This document shows, one piece after another, positions 12,308 through 23,730 of a stretch of DNA of 64,000 bases. The notes below the pieces were generated by a model that was not told the DNA's origin, made no database searches, and saw only the letters and a program-made list of their open reading frames with translations. The DNA lies in the NCBI RefSeq assembly GCF_964340395.1, contig NC_135563.1:1905501-1969500 (forward strand), in the 5' to 3' direction. The translations under genes and the position numbers were made by a program. Position 1 is the first letter of the stretch. Each line of letters opens with the position of its first letter. This DNA comes from Glandiceps talaboti (taxonomy: Eukaryota > Hemichordata > Enteropneusta > Spengelidae).

Positions 12308-12480
12308 GTCAATATTGTGAGAAAGTGTAAGACACAGTTAGACAGACAATAATGATCTATTGTTATGTTCTAATCGTTGGGCAGCTTGTTTTTATTGCTT
12401 GGCGCCAACGGTCTAAATATGTGTACTAAAGAGGTATCAATGTGTGAAAACGTTTTTACACATTTCGCCAGTAAGAAATA
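12308..12480 (+). promoter_or_regulatory. Conserved module E, copy 2 (distal to gene C)
   Basis: Begins AGTCAATATTGTGAGAAAG, continues through AGACAGACAATAATGATC and TTTTTATTGC to TTGGCGCCAA (GGCGCC 12401-12406). GTCT follows the palindrome after four bases. It is most similar to copy 4 at 21685-21870. It lies 5.4 kb upstream of gene C and in the same orientation. Confidence 0.65.
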
Positions 12481-12905
12481 ATGCAATTACGACTTCACTA
12501 CATCCACACATAGACTAGAAAGTCTGTGCTACATCGTGGAAGTAATAACCCACGACTACATTAACTATGGTTCTACACCACCGATAGATTTGACAAATAT
12601 CAAATTTCAAACATCATTATGATCTACACCACTATACCGATAGGTTTGGGACTTATCAATTTGTAAATGCAGCATTATTACCAATTACGCCTCAGTATCG
12701 ATTTGTTTGTCGTGTTGGTAGAACCATGGATCTCCCAATAAAAGATACATGGTAGAACTTACTGGTGTTTGGAAGTTGACAAGTGTCAAATAGATTGAAC
12801 AAAAAAAGAAATACGTTGGGCTAGAAAGATTAGTATCATGTATGTATTATGTCATTACATTGTCCGTACTATCTCACACTTTCAAACACTATTATTGAGT
12901 TCTAC
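12481..12905. other. Spacer with loose CGATAG-TTTGAGA motifs
   Basis: Non-coding. It holds scattered sequence related to the downstream 36-bp repeat (for example CACCGATAGATTTGACA near 12577 and CACTATACCGATAGG near 12630), possibly the ancestral unrepeated form. Confidence 0.45.
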
Positions 12906-12907
12906 AA

Positions 12908-13124
12908 CATCATCGATAGATTTGAGACCCTTGAACTTGTAAACATCATCGATAGATTTGAGACCCTTGAACTTGTAAACATCATCGATAGATTTGAGAC
13001 CCTTGAACTTGTAAACGTCATCGATAGATTTGAGACCCTTGAACTTGTAAACGTCATCGATAGATTTGAGACCCTTGAACTTGTAAACATCATCGATAGA
13101 TTTGAGACCCTTGAACTTGTAAAC
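12908..13124. repeat. 36-bp minisatellite, 6 copies
   Basis: Near-perfect copies of a 36-bp unit with CGATAGATTTGAGACCC and TTGAACTTGTAAA. The 36-bp period keeps frames open on both strands. Confidence 0.96.
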
Positions 13125-13320
13125 AAACATGAATACCGATGACTTAGAAAACCAACTTGGAAAGTACTTGAATCAACCACCTGTAAACGTTAACACTTCA
13201 AGATGGTATTCTGATCTTTTATTTATTACTTGTAATTCGTAAAGAATAAAAGATGTTTATCAGTATTTAATGAATATCTCCCCGGGATGAAAATCATAAT
13301 ACAATCCTCGAATTGATAAA

Positions 13321-13836
13321 CGTTTACCAAAGCTAGACTTATGACGTTTACCAAAGCTAGACTTATGACGTTTACCAAAACCAGACTTATGACGTTTACC
13401 AAAGCTAGACTTATGACGTTTACCAAAGCTAGACTTATGACGTTTACCAAAACCAGACTTATGACGTTTACCAAAGCTAGACTTATGACGTTTACCAAAG
13501 CTAGACTTATGACGTTTACCAAAGCCAGACTTATGACGTTTACCAAAGCTAGACTTATGACGTTTACCAAAGCCAGACTTATGACGTTTACCAAAGCTAG
13601 ACTTATGACGTTTACCAAAACCAGACTTATGACGTTTACCAAAGCTAGACTTATGACGTTTACCAAAACTAGACTTATGACGTTTACCAAAGCCAGACTT
13701 ATGACGTTTACCAAAGCTAGACTTATGACGTTTACCAAAGCTAGACTTATGACGTTTATCAAAGCTAGACTTATGACGTTTACCAAAGCCAGACTTATGA
13801 CGTTTACCAAAACCAGACTTATGACGTTTACCAAAA
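13321..13836. repeat. 24-bp minisatellite, about 21 copies
   Basis: Unit CGTTTACCAAAGCTAGAC plus TTATGA. Copies vary mainly at one or two bases in the AAGCTAG/AAACCAG segment. Open frames of 167-204 residues on both strands are by-products of the 24-bp period. Confidence 0.97.
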
Positions 13837-15654
13837 ACAATTGAAACTAAATACGCCTTCAATTTATATTCCAAAGTTTTTAAGTATTTTGGGAATGAAA
13901 TTCAGTACCTTCGACTTTTAATAATGAGCCACCGTCTCTCGAGCGTAGTGTGATTTGCAAGGGGTGGGACTGACGGCGATGTATTGACTGGTTAGCATCG
14001 GGTCTCAGTGAATAGTACGAGAATTGTGCAAATATTCGCGAGAGTGAGAGCAACATTTCGTTACCGTTAGCATGAAATCACAACCAAAATTATATTCCGT
14101 CTCAAAATTTTATTCCAGAATGAATATTATATACAAGGATTACTGTGAAACATTTGATTGTGTGACAGTTCGTTATATATGGGTGTCACCAAAATATGTT
14201 CACTCAATACAGGTAATGTTGTCATGACAATAACGGCCTGATCTTGCTGACATTTCCACTAAAGACGGGCCAGTTGATTGTCGTTTCCTCTGTTTACTCT
14301 AGTAAGAGTAACATTGCGTGGCCGTTAGCATGAGACCATAACCAAAATTGTGTATGATTTCAAATAGAAAGTCGGCCTGAACTAAATTAAGATTCTACGT
14401 TTTCAATATCAGTATGTCAGAATAAAAGTATTGTTCAACTGTCAAACTCAAACAAGAGCAACAATTGTAATACAATTACGATGTATAAAACAACTTTAGA
14501 TTTCATTTTCGATAACAACCCGAAGTATAATAACTTCTTTTATTGATATTCTGCTATGTTCAAGTTAAAATGGTATAAATGGTTAGTAGTAAGGTCACCA
14601 AAGTTTAGAGATAATGCTCTTTGACAGTACAGCTTACACTATATAACCATGGCCACGTGAAAAAAAAAGTGAAAACGTTCTTGTCATCCTTTGTAAAAAC
14701 AAACAAACAAACAAACAAACAAACAAACAAGCACAGTGTCAATTAACTAAATCAAGGAGGATTAAGACACATAGATTTGATTTAGTCACAGACAAGTGAT
14801 ATAATGTAAATTTTAAATGTGCGGTGAACCACAGACAAGAACGGTGAACATATATCTTGAACTTCTTTCGCGCGGCACTCTTTTGATATATGTTACACCA
14901 TGGAAATGGGTTATACTTCCATGGTTACACGTCTTCTTCTTTGAAATAAATTACAACACAAGCCACGGCTAAGTGCAAACATGTACGATAAAAATTAATA
15001 GGTACTTATTTTTACCAGTATTTAGACACATACCCCACTTTCTGATAAGGTGTATGCCCATTTTATCAGTATTTAGACACATACCCCACTTTCGAATAAG
15101 GTGTATCCCCATTATATGGAAATATTCCCGCTTTACTTTGTTACTTTGGGGAATGGCTAGTGCTAAATAGTGTTCGTGTATAGGGTTACGATAACTCGAA
15201 ACCTTTACTGTAACAACCGAATTGCAATACGTACCGTGAAGTATCACTTCCATGGTAATACTAAATTCTGGTTCTAAACTCAGTCTTCTAGCTAACCAGT
15301 ATATGTGATATCTAAAAACATTTCGGAATTCGAGAAAATCGTATAAGTAGCCAAAAAAAAACCAACCCATTATTTTTTTTCTGTATGTTGTTATCGGATT
15401 TTAAAAACAACAACATTGGCTTCTTTAATTTGTTTACTGCTTATTCATGGATATGTTAGCAAGTCTGTCGTTGGAACATTTTATATGAGTGCAATGATAT
15501 CTCAGTATTATCTCAGTGTTTTTTAGTGGTCTGAGGTATTAAAACTGTTATGCACGTTGTACGTTCAGCAGCTGGGGACCTCACCAAGTTTGACGTTTTA
15601 TTTACGCCATTCATAAATTGTCTAATAAAACGTAAACAAATACAACAGTATCCA
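13837..15654. other. Intergenic DNA upstream of gene C
   Basis: No gene seen. A diverged direct repeat containing GTTAGCATGA and CAACCAAAAT/TAACCAAAAT occurs at about 14047-14110 and 14305-14362. An AACA microsatellite lies at 14697-14731. A 52-bp segment with TATTTAGACACATACCCCAC is duplicated in tandem at about 15016-15115. Confidence 0.5.
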
Positions 15655-15880
15655 ACAACAAGTGACACATCATTTTGTAAGATTAGTTACACTTTCAATG
15701 CCTGGTCTCTCCTTGACGTGTCGCTGGCGCCAGTCAAGTGACGAAAACGTCTAGGGTTGAAAGAGATTTAGTTCGCCTTAACAATACAACATTTACTCCT
15801 TAGATATACCCATCACAATGTACGGAGATAATCACAATACTACTACTACTTCCCACCTACGCTTGTTGATACTTATTCTG
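15655..15880 (+). promoter_or_regulatory. Conserved module F, copy 2 (gene C)
   Basis: GGCGCC at 15726-15731 is followed after exactly 17 bp by GTCT, as in the F copies of genes B and D. Upstream it shares TTACACTTT and CTGGTCTCTC with the gene D copy. The downstream half is more diverged than in copies 1 and 3. It lies 2.0 kb upstream of gene C. Confidence 0.65.
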
Positions 15881-16716
15881 AAATTACGTTTAGTATGATT
15901 GTCAACATGCCATGAGTGATGAACGTTTCTGTTTTTTCTCCATAAATCTGAAATCTTAAGTCTCCTTTTTTCACTTTCACTGCTAATGGCACACTATGTC
16001 AGCAACCCAACAAGTGAAAATTTAACGAATAAATACGTACTGAGACGGATACATCTATGATACTAAAATGTAATGCCTTCCTGCATAGATCCTCCACTAT
16101 GCTTCCAGATACTTCTGGATGAAAACAAATGTTGTTTTTAGTTTGTGTATTAGCAAATGGATATTTCGTTAGGTGTGTATTTGTGTATCGATGGCTAATT
16201 TCTAAGAGCGAAGAATTACAATGTTCAGCTCGCCATCAACAGTCACGTTTAGGTTCCATATTGTCACCAAACAGTTGTTGATGGTATGAGATATTGTACA
16301 ATGCACAGTGATATAGATATTGTAAACAAAACAACCACTCAATTGCAACCATCTTGTTTACAAAGCTCCTCTTATTTACGAAAGACCAACTTCATGTATG
16401 AATATTTCTTTGATAACATTTCATTCGGCGAGATTTGTCCTACTATGTAATTGCCATGGATTGTAAAGAGTGGGGTCATACAATTTCTGTATTTAACGTC
16501 AGAAGCCTAACAAAACAGAATTATACAGTACACGTTTTTATTTGAATATGCGTTATTCTATACGATGGTAAAATGACAAATGACACAAAATGTCATGAAT
16601 TTCCTCTAAACATTTCTAGGTAGCAGTTTTCAGGATGAATAATCTATAACTTAAATGTACTCTAATACTCCAAAGCTATTCTTTTATCTTTACGTGTGGT
16701 ACAGTTTGCATGTACT
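15881..16716. other. Spacer between modules F2 and E3
   Basis: AT-rich non-coding DNA; nothing recognised. Confidence 0.4.
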
Positions 16717-16860
16717 TGTCAATATTGTGAGAAAGTGTAAGACACAGTTACACAGACAATAACCATCTTTTGTTGTGCTCTAATGGATAGGAAGCTTGTT
16801 TTTATTGCTTGGCGCCACCGGCTCCACTCTAAGGAATTAATTAGGTGACCCGCATAAACA
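16717..16860 (+). promoter_or_regulatory. Conserved module E, copy 3 (gene C, near)
   Basis: GTCAATATTGTGAGAAAGTG, then ACACAGACAATAA, GCTTGTTTTTATTGC and TTGGCGCCAC (GGCGCC 16811-16816), about 950 bp before the start codon of gene C. After the palindrome it shares CGGC and an AAGGAATTA-like stretch with copy 5 of gene D, so these two are duplicates. Confidence 0.65.
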
Positions 16861-17341
16861 ATATATCAAAACAATTATAGCAGCTACCATGAATTTCCAA
16901 ATATCCACTGTTACCATTTTCATATCTTAATAGCGATGGGAAATCGATGTATTATTCCTCGAGTAGTTTGTAATGGTCATGTACAAATAATTAGCTAAAA
17001 TAGCTCACATACGAGTGTCAGTCAACTAAAGGTGGTCCACATTAGTAGCATTATATGCATTGGGCAACATTATTATAACCATGGAGGTATTAGGGAGACG
17101 TATACCCTAATACATCATGCTATAACATATTCATGCCTCTAGATGTTTGTATTTAAACTCTTACAGCGATTTAGTCGTTATTCATGAAGAACAAATATAA
17201 AACAATAATTAGTCAAGTGTTTGTAAGTTAAGAAGAGAAACCGTCCCTTTCTTCTCGTACTCGTACCACGTTTTATCATTGAAAGCAACTAACAAAGTAT
17301 CAAAAGCGACTTGGAGTCACAGATGGTTCTTTTTTTCAATC

Positions 17342-17375
17342 TTGCAGACATCACGTGATGCACTGGCGCCATGCT
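17342..17375 (+). promoter_or_regulatory. Proximal module P, copy 2: CAGAC-N15-GGCGCC
   Basis: CAGAC 17345-17349 and GGCGCC 17365-17370 with a 15-bp spacer, 392 bp before the start codon of gene C. The spacer here includes an E-box CACGTG not found in the other copies. Confidence 0.75.
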
Positions 17376-17449
17376 AGAAAAATATATTGTTTCAATAATT
17401 AAGTCAAAGACGATTTTGTATTGTCCTGTGAACTACTTTACTGGGTTTC

Positions 17450-17642
17450 AAACACTTCTCAAATTTGTCAACTATAGAGGAATATTTGAGTACAATTAAA
17501 TCATTGACACTTACAAACGAGGAAAGGTGACAAACTACGTTATCTTTGAAATAATCTTCCTGATTGTATTCACCCCTTAGATACAACGTTTTCACACTTT
17601 CTTGTTTTACGATCTCATTAGAATAACTAACTTTATGCAAAT
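17450..17642 (+). promoter_or_regulatory. Conserved proximal promoter block with POU octamer, gene C
   Basis: Matches the blocks at 7209-7398 and 25193-25380. The octamer ATGCAAAT is at 17635-17642. A GATA/Tcf-like TTATCTTTGAA and a CACACTTTCTTG box precede it. It ends 20 bp before a TATA box. Confidence 0.7.
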
Positions 17643-17661
17643 TATATGCATCTTCGTATAT

Positions 17662-17698
17662 TATAAAGACAACACATATTAATCAGTACTTCAGATAG
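17662..17698 (+). promoter_or_regulatory. Core promoter of gene C: TATA box and initiator
   Basis: TATAAAG at 17662-17668 and an initiator-like TCAGTA at 17693-17698, spaced about 31-33 bp as in a TATA-dependent promoter. The predicted 5' UTR would be about 65 bp. The same arrangement occurs for gene D. Confidence 0.5.
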
Positions 17699-17761
17699 CT
17701 CTCAGCACTAGAAGAGAAATCACCATTCAAGTATCTACCTCAAAGTTATATAGACTACATC

Positions 17762-19077
17762 ATGGCAAACGACAACTCCACAACTACTTCCAAAGATCAC
17801 TCCGAGACTAGGTCTAAATCTGACGATTACGAAGTTGCCGTCATTCTCGCTGAAACTTCATCCACGTACGATGGAAAATTCATTTCTAATCCTTTGGATG
17901 AAGAAGTTTCTGAATCGGGTAGTTCCGATATTGGTTATAGTAGCAGTTCTCCAACACGTAAGTAGTCATGCGATATTCTGTATATTCCATTCGTTTTCAT
18001 CAAGTTTTTAGTTTCATTTTCGTATATCCATAGCAGGTAGAAGGTCATTTTCCTAAATATCTTGTCCAGATAGTATAGATGGTATACTAGTATGTGCATA
18101 TCGACCACTTAAACACAAGATTGAGACCCTCTCCAAGTTTGGCTAATACAGCACTGTAAACATAGTATGTAACGACATAGTTGTTTGATTGTTATATGGT
18201 GACTAATTGAATAATATAAATCTTACTCTACTTTAGCATCTGAAGACGGTTCTGACTGCACCAATGATGGACGTCGAACGAGACGTAAACGAGCTCGCAC
18301 GGCCTTCAGCAATGACCAAGTACTAAAACTAGAGAAGATGTTTAGAGAACAGAAATACCTTTCCACTACAGAAAGAGAAGAATTTGCTGAGAAGATTGGA
18401 CTGTCAGATATACAGGTATTGGAGAGACCAAACTTGAAATTTGACTAAATTACTCGGTTTATCAATTTGAAAACATGGATAACCGTCTCTATATGCCGAT
18501 GACTGTAATGCATTCGTGATATTTCGACAACTGACATTGTTCTGAAACATGAATTCCGCCAGGTGCATTGTGCAGGTGGAAGTCTTCGAAAGTTTTTCCA
18601 TTTCCAATCTCATGACTTAACGTATTTTTCATTTATTTTACATCGCAGATCAAAACCTGGTTTCAGAACCGTAGAATGAAATGGAAAAGACAACGCAAAG
18701 ATGATTCACATTCAGAAGCTGACCCTGACACCCAGGTTTCACCACTGAGTTACTTCAATTCAATGCATACATCTCCATTGAGGACTTCACATTCAACAGT
18801 TTACCCACCACGAGTGATGACAACGTCTTCTCAGCCCCAACCAATGACCACCGTCAGATTACAACCTACTCCGTCTTACACAATGATGCCGATGTCTTAT
18901 CCAACGACAGCTGTTCCCTTGCCGTATCATTCAATTTCACCAATGAATGCCACCTACATTCCGAAATTACCAACCTACCGTCCAGTGACTTACAATTATG
19001 GAGGTTACCCAGTCTCTGCTTCACCGTACGGACAAGTTCACGGACATTATAATTTTACACATTGTTATTACAGATGA
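17762..19077 (+). CDS. Vent-like NK-class homeobox gene C (3 exons)
   Basis: Coding exons 17762-17957, 18237-18415 and 18649-19077 give 267 residues. The homeodomain is residues 82-141, with Thr47, Gln50, Asn51 and helix 3 IKTWFQNRRMKWKR. The N-terminal region has DDYEVAVILAETS and the Ser-rich end SSDIGYSSSSPT; the tail is Pro/Thr/Ser/Tyr-rich and ends NFTHCYYR. It is the inverted twin of gene D: I find one amino-acid difference in exon 1 (Asp21, which is Gly in D) and two silent changes in exon 2. Intron 1 is 279 bp and nearly the same as in D; intron 2 (233 bp) is unrelated to that of D. Upstream modules E2, F2, E3 and P2 are ordered as for B and D. It is likely a nuclear transcription factor under BMP control (inference). 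Confidence 0.9.
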
Positions 19078-19324
19078 ATACTTCAGCTAAGGTGAACGTT
19101 TTATTTGAACACATGTGTTGTTTAGCATATGTTGACATATTTCGAACTAATCTGAATCTAAAGTTTGTGGACAAAGATGCCGATATGCTAGATTTTATTC
19201 ATTTACAATTGAAACAATTTCATTTTCTGGCAAACATTGTTATGTGCCATGACACTTATTTTTAACGTTATTTGCGATTTAATCGTTACAAGTCTGATTA
19301 TTTTAATATATTTATACTTTTGAT

Positions 19325-19330
19325 TAATAA
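19325..19330 (+). terminator. Polyadenylation signal of gene C
   Basis: AATAAA 248 bp after the stop, conserved at the mirrored place behind gene D, within a conserved AT-rich 3' UTR. Confidence 0.6.
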
Positions 19331-19401
19331 AGATTTTCTATATGAATTAATTCCTAATTTTGCTGTATTTAGTAATCCACGACGAGAATAGATACCAGCT
19401 G

Positions 19402-19413
19402 TATGTATGTATG

Positions 19414-19443
<30 letters not shown>
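19402..19443. repeat. (TGTA)n microsatellite
   Basis: About ten TGTA units. The matching position behind gene D carries a longer CATA array, so the inverted duplication runs into it. Confidence 0.95.
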
Positions 19444-19444
<1 letters not shown>

Positions 19445-19761
19445 TACAATGTTAATTTAATTGACTTCTTAATTCATAACAACACAATACTTGTGGAATG
19501 TCCAGAAGTCAATTATAGTACACTTGGAAACTTTTCGATTCGTACGATCAAATCGTAGATGGAGACTTCCTTCCCTCGCAAGTGACAAAGACGGATATTA
19601 TTCGAACGGGTGAAATCCTGATGTTTTTCGCGGTCACTTACAAACCTACCAAAAAAAATCCGTAATATGTAGAATAAGTTAAGATAAGTGAATCGAGTCG
19701 TACTCCTATATCATATTTGGATAAGTTAAAATACGCGTGAGTTTAGAACGTTGAGATTTAG
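19444..19761. other. Spacer before the 47-bp array
   Basis: Non-coding, no recognised feature. Confidence 0.4.
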
Positions 19762-21595
19762 AAACTAGACCAATCATAGATGTAGTAGTGATGTCAATTA
19801 GTAATACATGTACATTCATAGACCGATTATAGATGTAGCAGTGATCTCATTTAGTAATACATTCATAGACCAATTATAGATGTCGTAGTGATCTCATTTA
19901 GTAATACATCCATAGACCCATTATAGCTGTAGTAGTGATCTCATTTAGTAATACATTTATAGACCCATTATAGTTGTAGTAGTGATCTCAGTTAGTAATA
20001 CATTTATAGACCCATTATAGTTGTAGTAGTGATCTCAGATAGTAATACATCCATAGACCAATTATAGTTGTAGTAGTGATCTCAGATAGTAATACATTTA
20101 TAGACCCATTATAGTTGTAGTAGTGATCTCATTTAGTAATACATTTATAGACCCATTATAGTTGTAGTAGTGATCTCAGTTAGTAATACATTTATAGACC
20201 CATTATAGTTGTAGTAGTGATCTCAGATAGTAATACATCCATAGACCAATTATAGTTGTAGTAGTGATCTCAGATAGTAATACATTTATAGACCCATTAT
20301 AGTTGTAGTAGTGATCTCAGTTAGTAATACATTTATAGACCCATTATAGTTGTAGTAGTGATCTCAGATAGTAATACATTTATAGACCCATTATAGTTGT
20401 AGTAGTGATCTCAGATAGTAATACATTTATAGACCCATTATAGTTGTAGTAGTGATCTCATTTAGTAATACATCCATAGACCAATTATAGTTGTAGTAGT
20501 GATCTCAGATAGTAATACATTTATAGACCCATTATAGTTGTAGTAGTGATCTCATTTAGTAATACATTTATAGACCCATTATAGTTGTAGTAGTGATCTC
20601 AGATAGTAATACATCCACAGACCCATTATAGATGTAGTAGTGATCTCAGATAGTAATACATTTATAGACCCATTATAGTTGTAGTAATGATCTCAGATAG
20701 TAATACATTTATAGACCCATTATAGTTGTAGTAGTGATCTCAGATAGTAATACATTCATAGACCCATTATAGATGTAGTAGTGAATTTATAGACCCATTA
20801 TAGTTGTAGTAGTGATCTCAGTTAGTAATACATTCATAGACCCATTATATATGCAGTAGTGATCTCAGATAGTAATACATCCACAGACCCATTATAGATG
20901 TAGTAGTGATCTCAGATAGTAATACATTCATAGACCAGTCATAGATGTAGTAGCGATCTCAGATAGTAATACACCCATAGACCCATTATAGATGTAGTAG
21001 TGATCTCAGATAGTAATACATCCATACACCAATTATAGGTGCAGTAGTGATCTCAGATAGTAATACACCCATAGACCCATTATAGTTGTAGTAGTGATCT
21101 CAGATAGTAATACATTCATAGACCCATTATAGTTGTAGTAGTGATCTCAGTTAGTAATACACCCATAGACCCATTATAGATGTAGTAGTGATCTCAGATA
21201 GTAATACATCCATAGACCAATTATAGGTGTAGTAGTGATCTCAGATAGTAATACATCCATAGACCAATTATAGGTGTAGTAGTGATCTCAGATAGTAATA
21301 CATCCATAGACCAATTATAGGTGTAGTAGTGATCTCAGATAGTAATACATTTATAGACCCATTATAGTTGTAGTAGTGATCTCAGATAGTAATACATCCA
21401 TAGACCAATTATAGATGTAGTAGTGATCTCATATAGTAATACATCCATAGACCAATTATAGGTGTAGTAGTGATCTCAGATAGTAATACACCCATAGACC
21501 CATTATAGATGTAGTAGTGATCTCAGATAGTAATACATCCACAGACCCATTATAGATGTAGTAGTGATCTCAGATAGTAATACATCCACAGACCA
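19762..21595. repeat. 47-bp minisatellite, about 39 copies
   Basis: Unit contains GTAGTAGTGATCTCAGATAG, TAATACATTTATAGACC and CATTATAG. Copies fall into variants (TTTATAGACCC, CCATAGACCAA, CCACAGACCC) arranged in runs. It fills the loop between genes C and D. Confidence 0.97.
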
Positions 21596-21684
21596 ATCAG
21601 GGACGAAAGTTTGATACAATAGAGTCTATGTACTGATCAATAGTAACACACTTACAACAAATGAGTTACCTTTCTCTAATACCG

Positions 21685-21870
21685 ATATGTGTCAAAACTT
21701 TTCACACTTTTCAAGTGGAGATATTTATTTGAATTGTGTATTTTGTTGTTATAATCGTTGGCGCCAAGAAATAAAAACAAACTGTCCAGCGATTAGAACA
21801 TAACAATAGATCATTATTGTCTGTCTAACTGTGTCTTACACTTTCTCACAATATTGACTATCATTGTACA
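21685..21870 (-). promoter_or_regulatory. Conserved module E, copy 4 (between C and D)
   Basis: Minus-strand copy with GGCGCC at 21760-21765, TTTTTATT, AGACAGACAATAATGATC and GAGAAAGTGTAAGACACAG. It is most like copy 2 and shares GTGAAAA/GACACAT beyond the palindrome. It is the only copy lying 3' of both neighbouring genes. Confidence 0.65.
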
Positions 21871-22281
<411 letters not shown>

Positions 22282-22339
22282 AATAGTATCAAACTCGTAG
22301 AATAGAGTGCTCGATGCTTGGGTAAGCAGGGCGGGAATA

Positions 22340-23001
22340 ATCAAAGTAGGTTGGTTGGAACTTGAGGTGCTTGGTTGTAACTCCGAGTTTCACGCTCAAT
22401 GCGTTCATCAGACAACTGTCAGCTACTCGTTGTGTTACTGTATTTATATGTGTAAGGTGTGAAAGAATTTATTGACAGTTAATTGTGTATTGTTTCTATG
22501 CATACAAGGGGTCCTCAGATTTGTCAGGTGATGTTACTTTTGAAGTTCGCTATGTAGAACTTGTTTTCGTGTCGGCACTTTGAGATGAGTTCAGATTTTT
22601 TGTTGAGAAGTGTTTGTTTGTCGGCGTTGAGGATGCAGAGTTTTTCAGTTAGGCAGAGGTCGCATCGTTTGGTTTCGTTACTGTATGGGCGTGCTCTCTG
22701 TGATATAGACCAGTCTACTTTGAACGTTTTTTTATTTCTTTTCAGCTGCCAGATGTATTTCGAAAGTTCAGTGCTGTTTGCGTATTTTTCGTGTCTGAAG
22801 GTTAGGTTGTGGTTATTGTATCTTTGTTTGAAGGCATGTTCAGTCAGGCCGATGTACAGTTTGGGGGATTGGTTGCATTCCTCTCTTTTTACTTCTGCGT
22901 TGTAGATTATACTGGTGGTCAGGCAGCTTTCCTGCCGAAACAAAAGTACATGCCCCCTACAGTTACAACCAAGCACCTCAAGTTCCAACCAACCTACTTT
23001 G

Positions 23002-23005
<4 letters not shown>
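22340..23005 (-). mobile_element. Penelope-like element fragment with GIY-YIG domain, flanked by inverted repeats
   Basis: The minus-strand frame ending at 22524 encodes a GIY-YIG endonuclease typical of the C-terminus of Penelope-like retroelements: SIIYNAEV, KLYIGLTEHAFKQRYNNH, FRHEKY, ELSKYIWQLK and KRCDLCLTEKL. The tail GCGTTCATCAGACAACT (+ strand, near 22400) is also usual for these elements. The reverse transcriptase half is absent. The fragment is bounded by a perfect inverted repeat of about 43 bp (22341-22383 and 22964-23006, containing GGTTGGTTGGAACTTGAGG). Outside each repeat is a (TA)n array. Inverted terminal repeats are known for some Penelope-like elements. It is a 5'-truncated copy and not a host gene. 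Confidence 0.8.

Positions 23006-23059
<54 letters not shown>
23005..23059. repeat. (TA)n dinucleotide array, second copy
   Basis: About 27 TA units directly outside the right inverted repeat of the Penelope-like fragment, mirroring the array at 22168-22278. Confidence 0.95.
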
Positions 23060-23062
<3 letters not shown>

Positions 23063-23227
23063 GTAGGGGGTATGACATCGCTACCGATTTTATAAGAATA
23101 TCGCCAATCCCTATAATAACGTCATTGTTCTGTATTTGGTCCGTCATAGACAAGAATAAAACCATTTAGGAAAGGAATAACAGTTTACAAGCGACTGTGA
23201 CTCATTGTAAATGTTATATAATGCATA

Positions 23228-23407
23228 CGCACGCACACATACATACATACATACATACATACATACATGTACATACATACATACATACATACATACATAC
23301 ATGTACATACATACATACATACATACATACATACATACATACGTACGTACATACGTACGTACATACATACGTACATACATACGTACATACATACATACCT
23401 ACATACA
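23228..23407. repeat. (CATA)n microsatellite
   Basis: CATA units with GTACATAC and CGTACGTA interruptions, at the end of the right arm of the inverted duplication. Confidence 0.95.
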
Positions 23408-23476
23408 GCTGGTATCTATTCTCGTCGTGGATTACTTAATACAGCAAAATTAGGAATTAATTCATATAGAAAATCT

Positions 23477-23482
23477 TTATTA
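23477..23482 (-). terminator. Polyadenylation signal of gene D
   Basis: AATAAA on the minus strand, mirrored from the gene C signal. Confidence 0.6.
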
Positions 23483-23730
23483 ATCACAAAGTATAAATAT
23501 ATTAAAATAATCAGACTTGTAACGATTAAATCGCAAATAACGTTAAAAATAAGTGTCATGGCACATAACAATGTTTGCCAGAAAATGAAATTGTTTCAAT
23601 TGTAAATGAATAAAATCTAGCATATCGGCATCTTTGTCCACAAACTTTAGATTCAGATTAGTTCGAAACATGTCAACATATGCTAAACAACACATGTGTT
23701 CAAATAAAACGTTCACCTTAGCTGAAGTAT

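Larger units (their letters stand above)
17450..19443 (+). repeat. Left arm of the C/D inverted duplication
   Basis: This 2-kb stretch, from the promoter block through gene C, its 3' UTR and into the flanking TGTA microsatellite, matches the right arm 23228-25382 in inverted orientation. Promoter, exon 1, intron 1, exon 2, exon 3 and 3' UTR are near-identical. Intron 2 is the exception: it does not align. Confidence 0.85.

Noticed and set aside
13226-13874. Frames of 167-204 codons (FGKRHKSS-type and others)
   Set aside because: Shadow of the 24-bp minisatellite on both strands.
19062-19265. 67-codon frame after gene C, with a copy after gene D
   Set aside because: Overlaps the end and 3' UTR of the gene; its conservation follows from the recent inverted duplication.
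12908-21595. CRISPR-like direct repeats
   Set aside because: Repeats run head to tail without unique spacers, in animal DNA; they are minisatellites.
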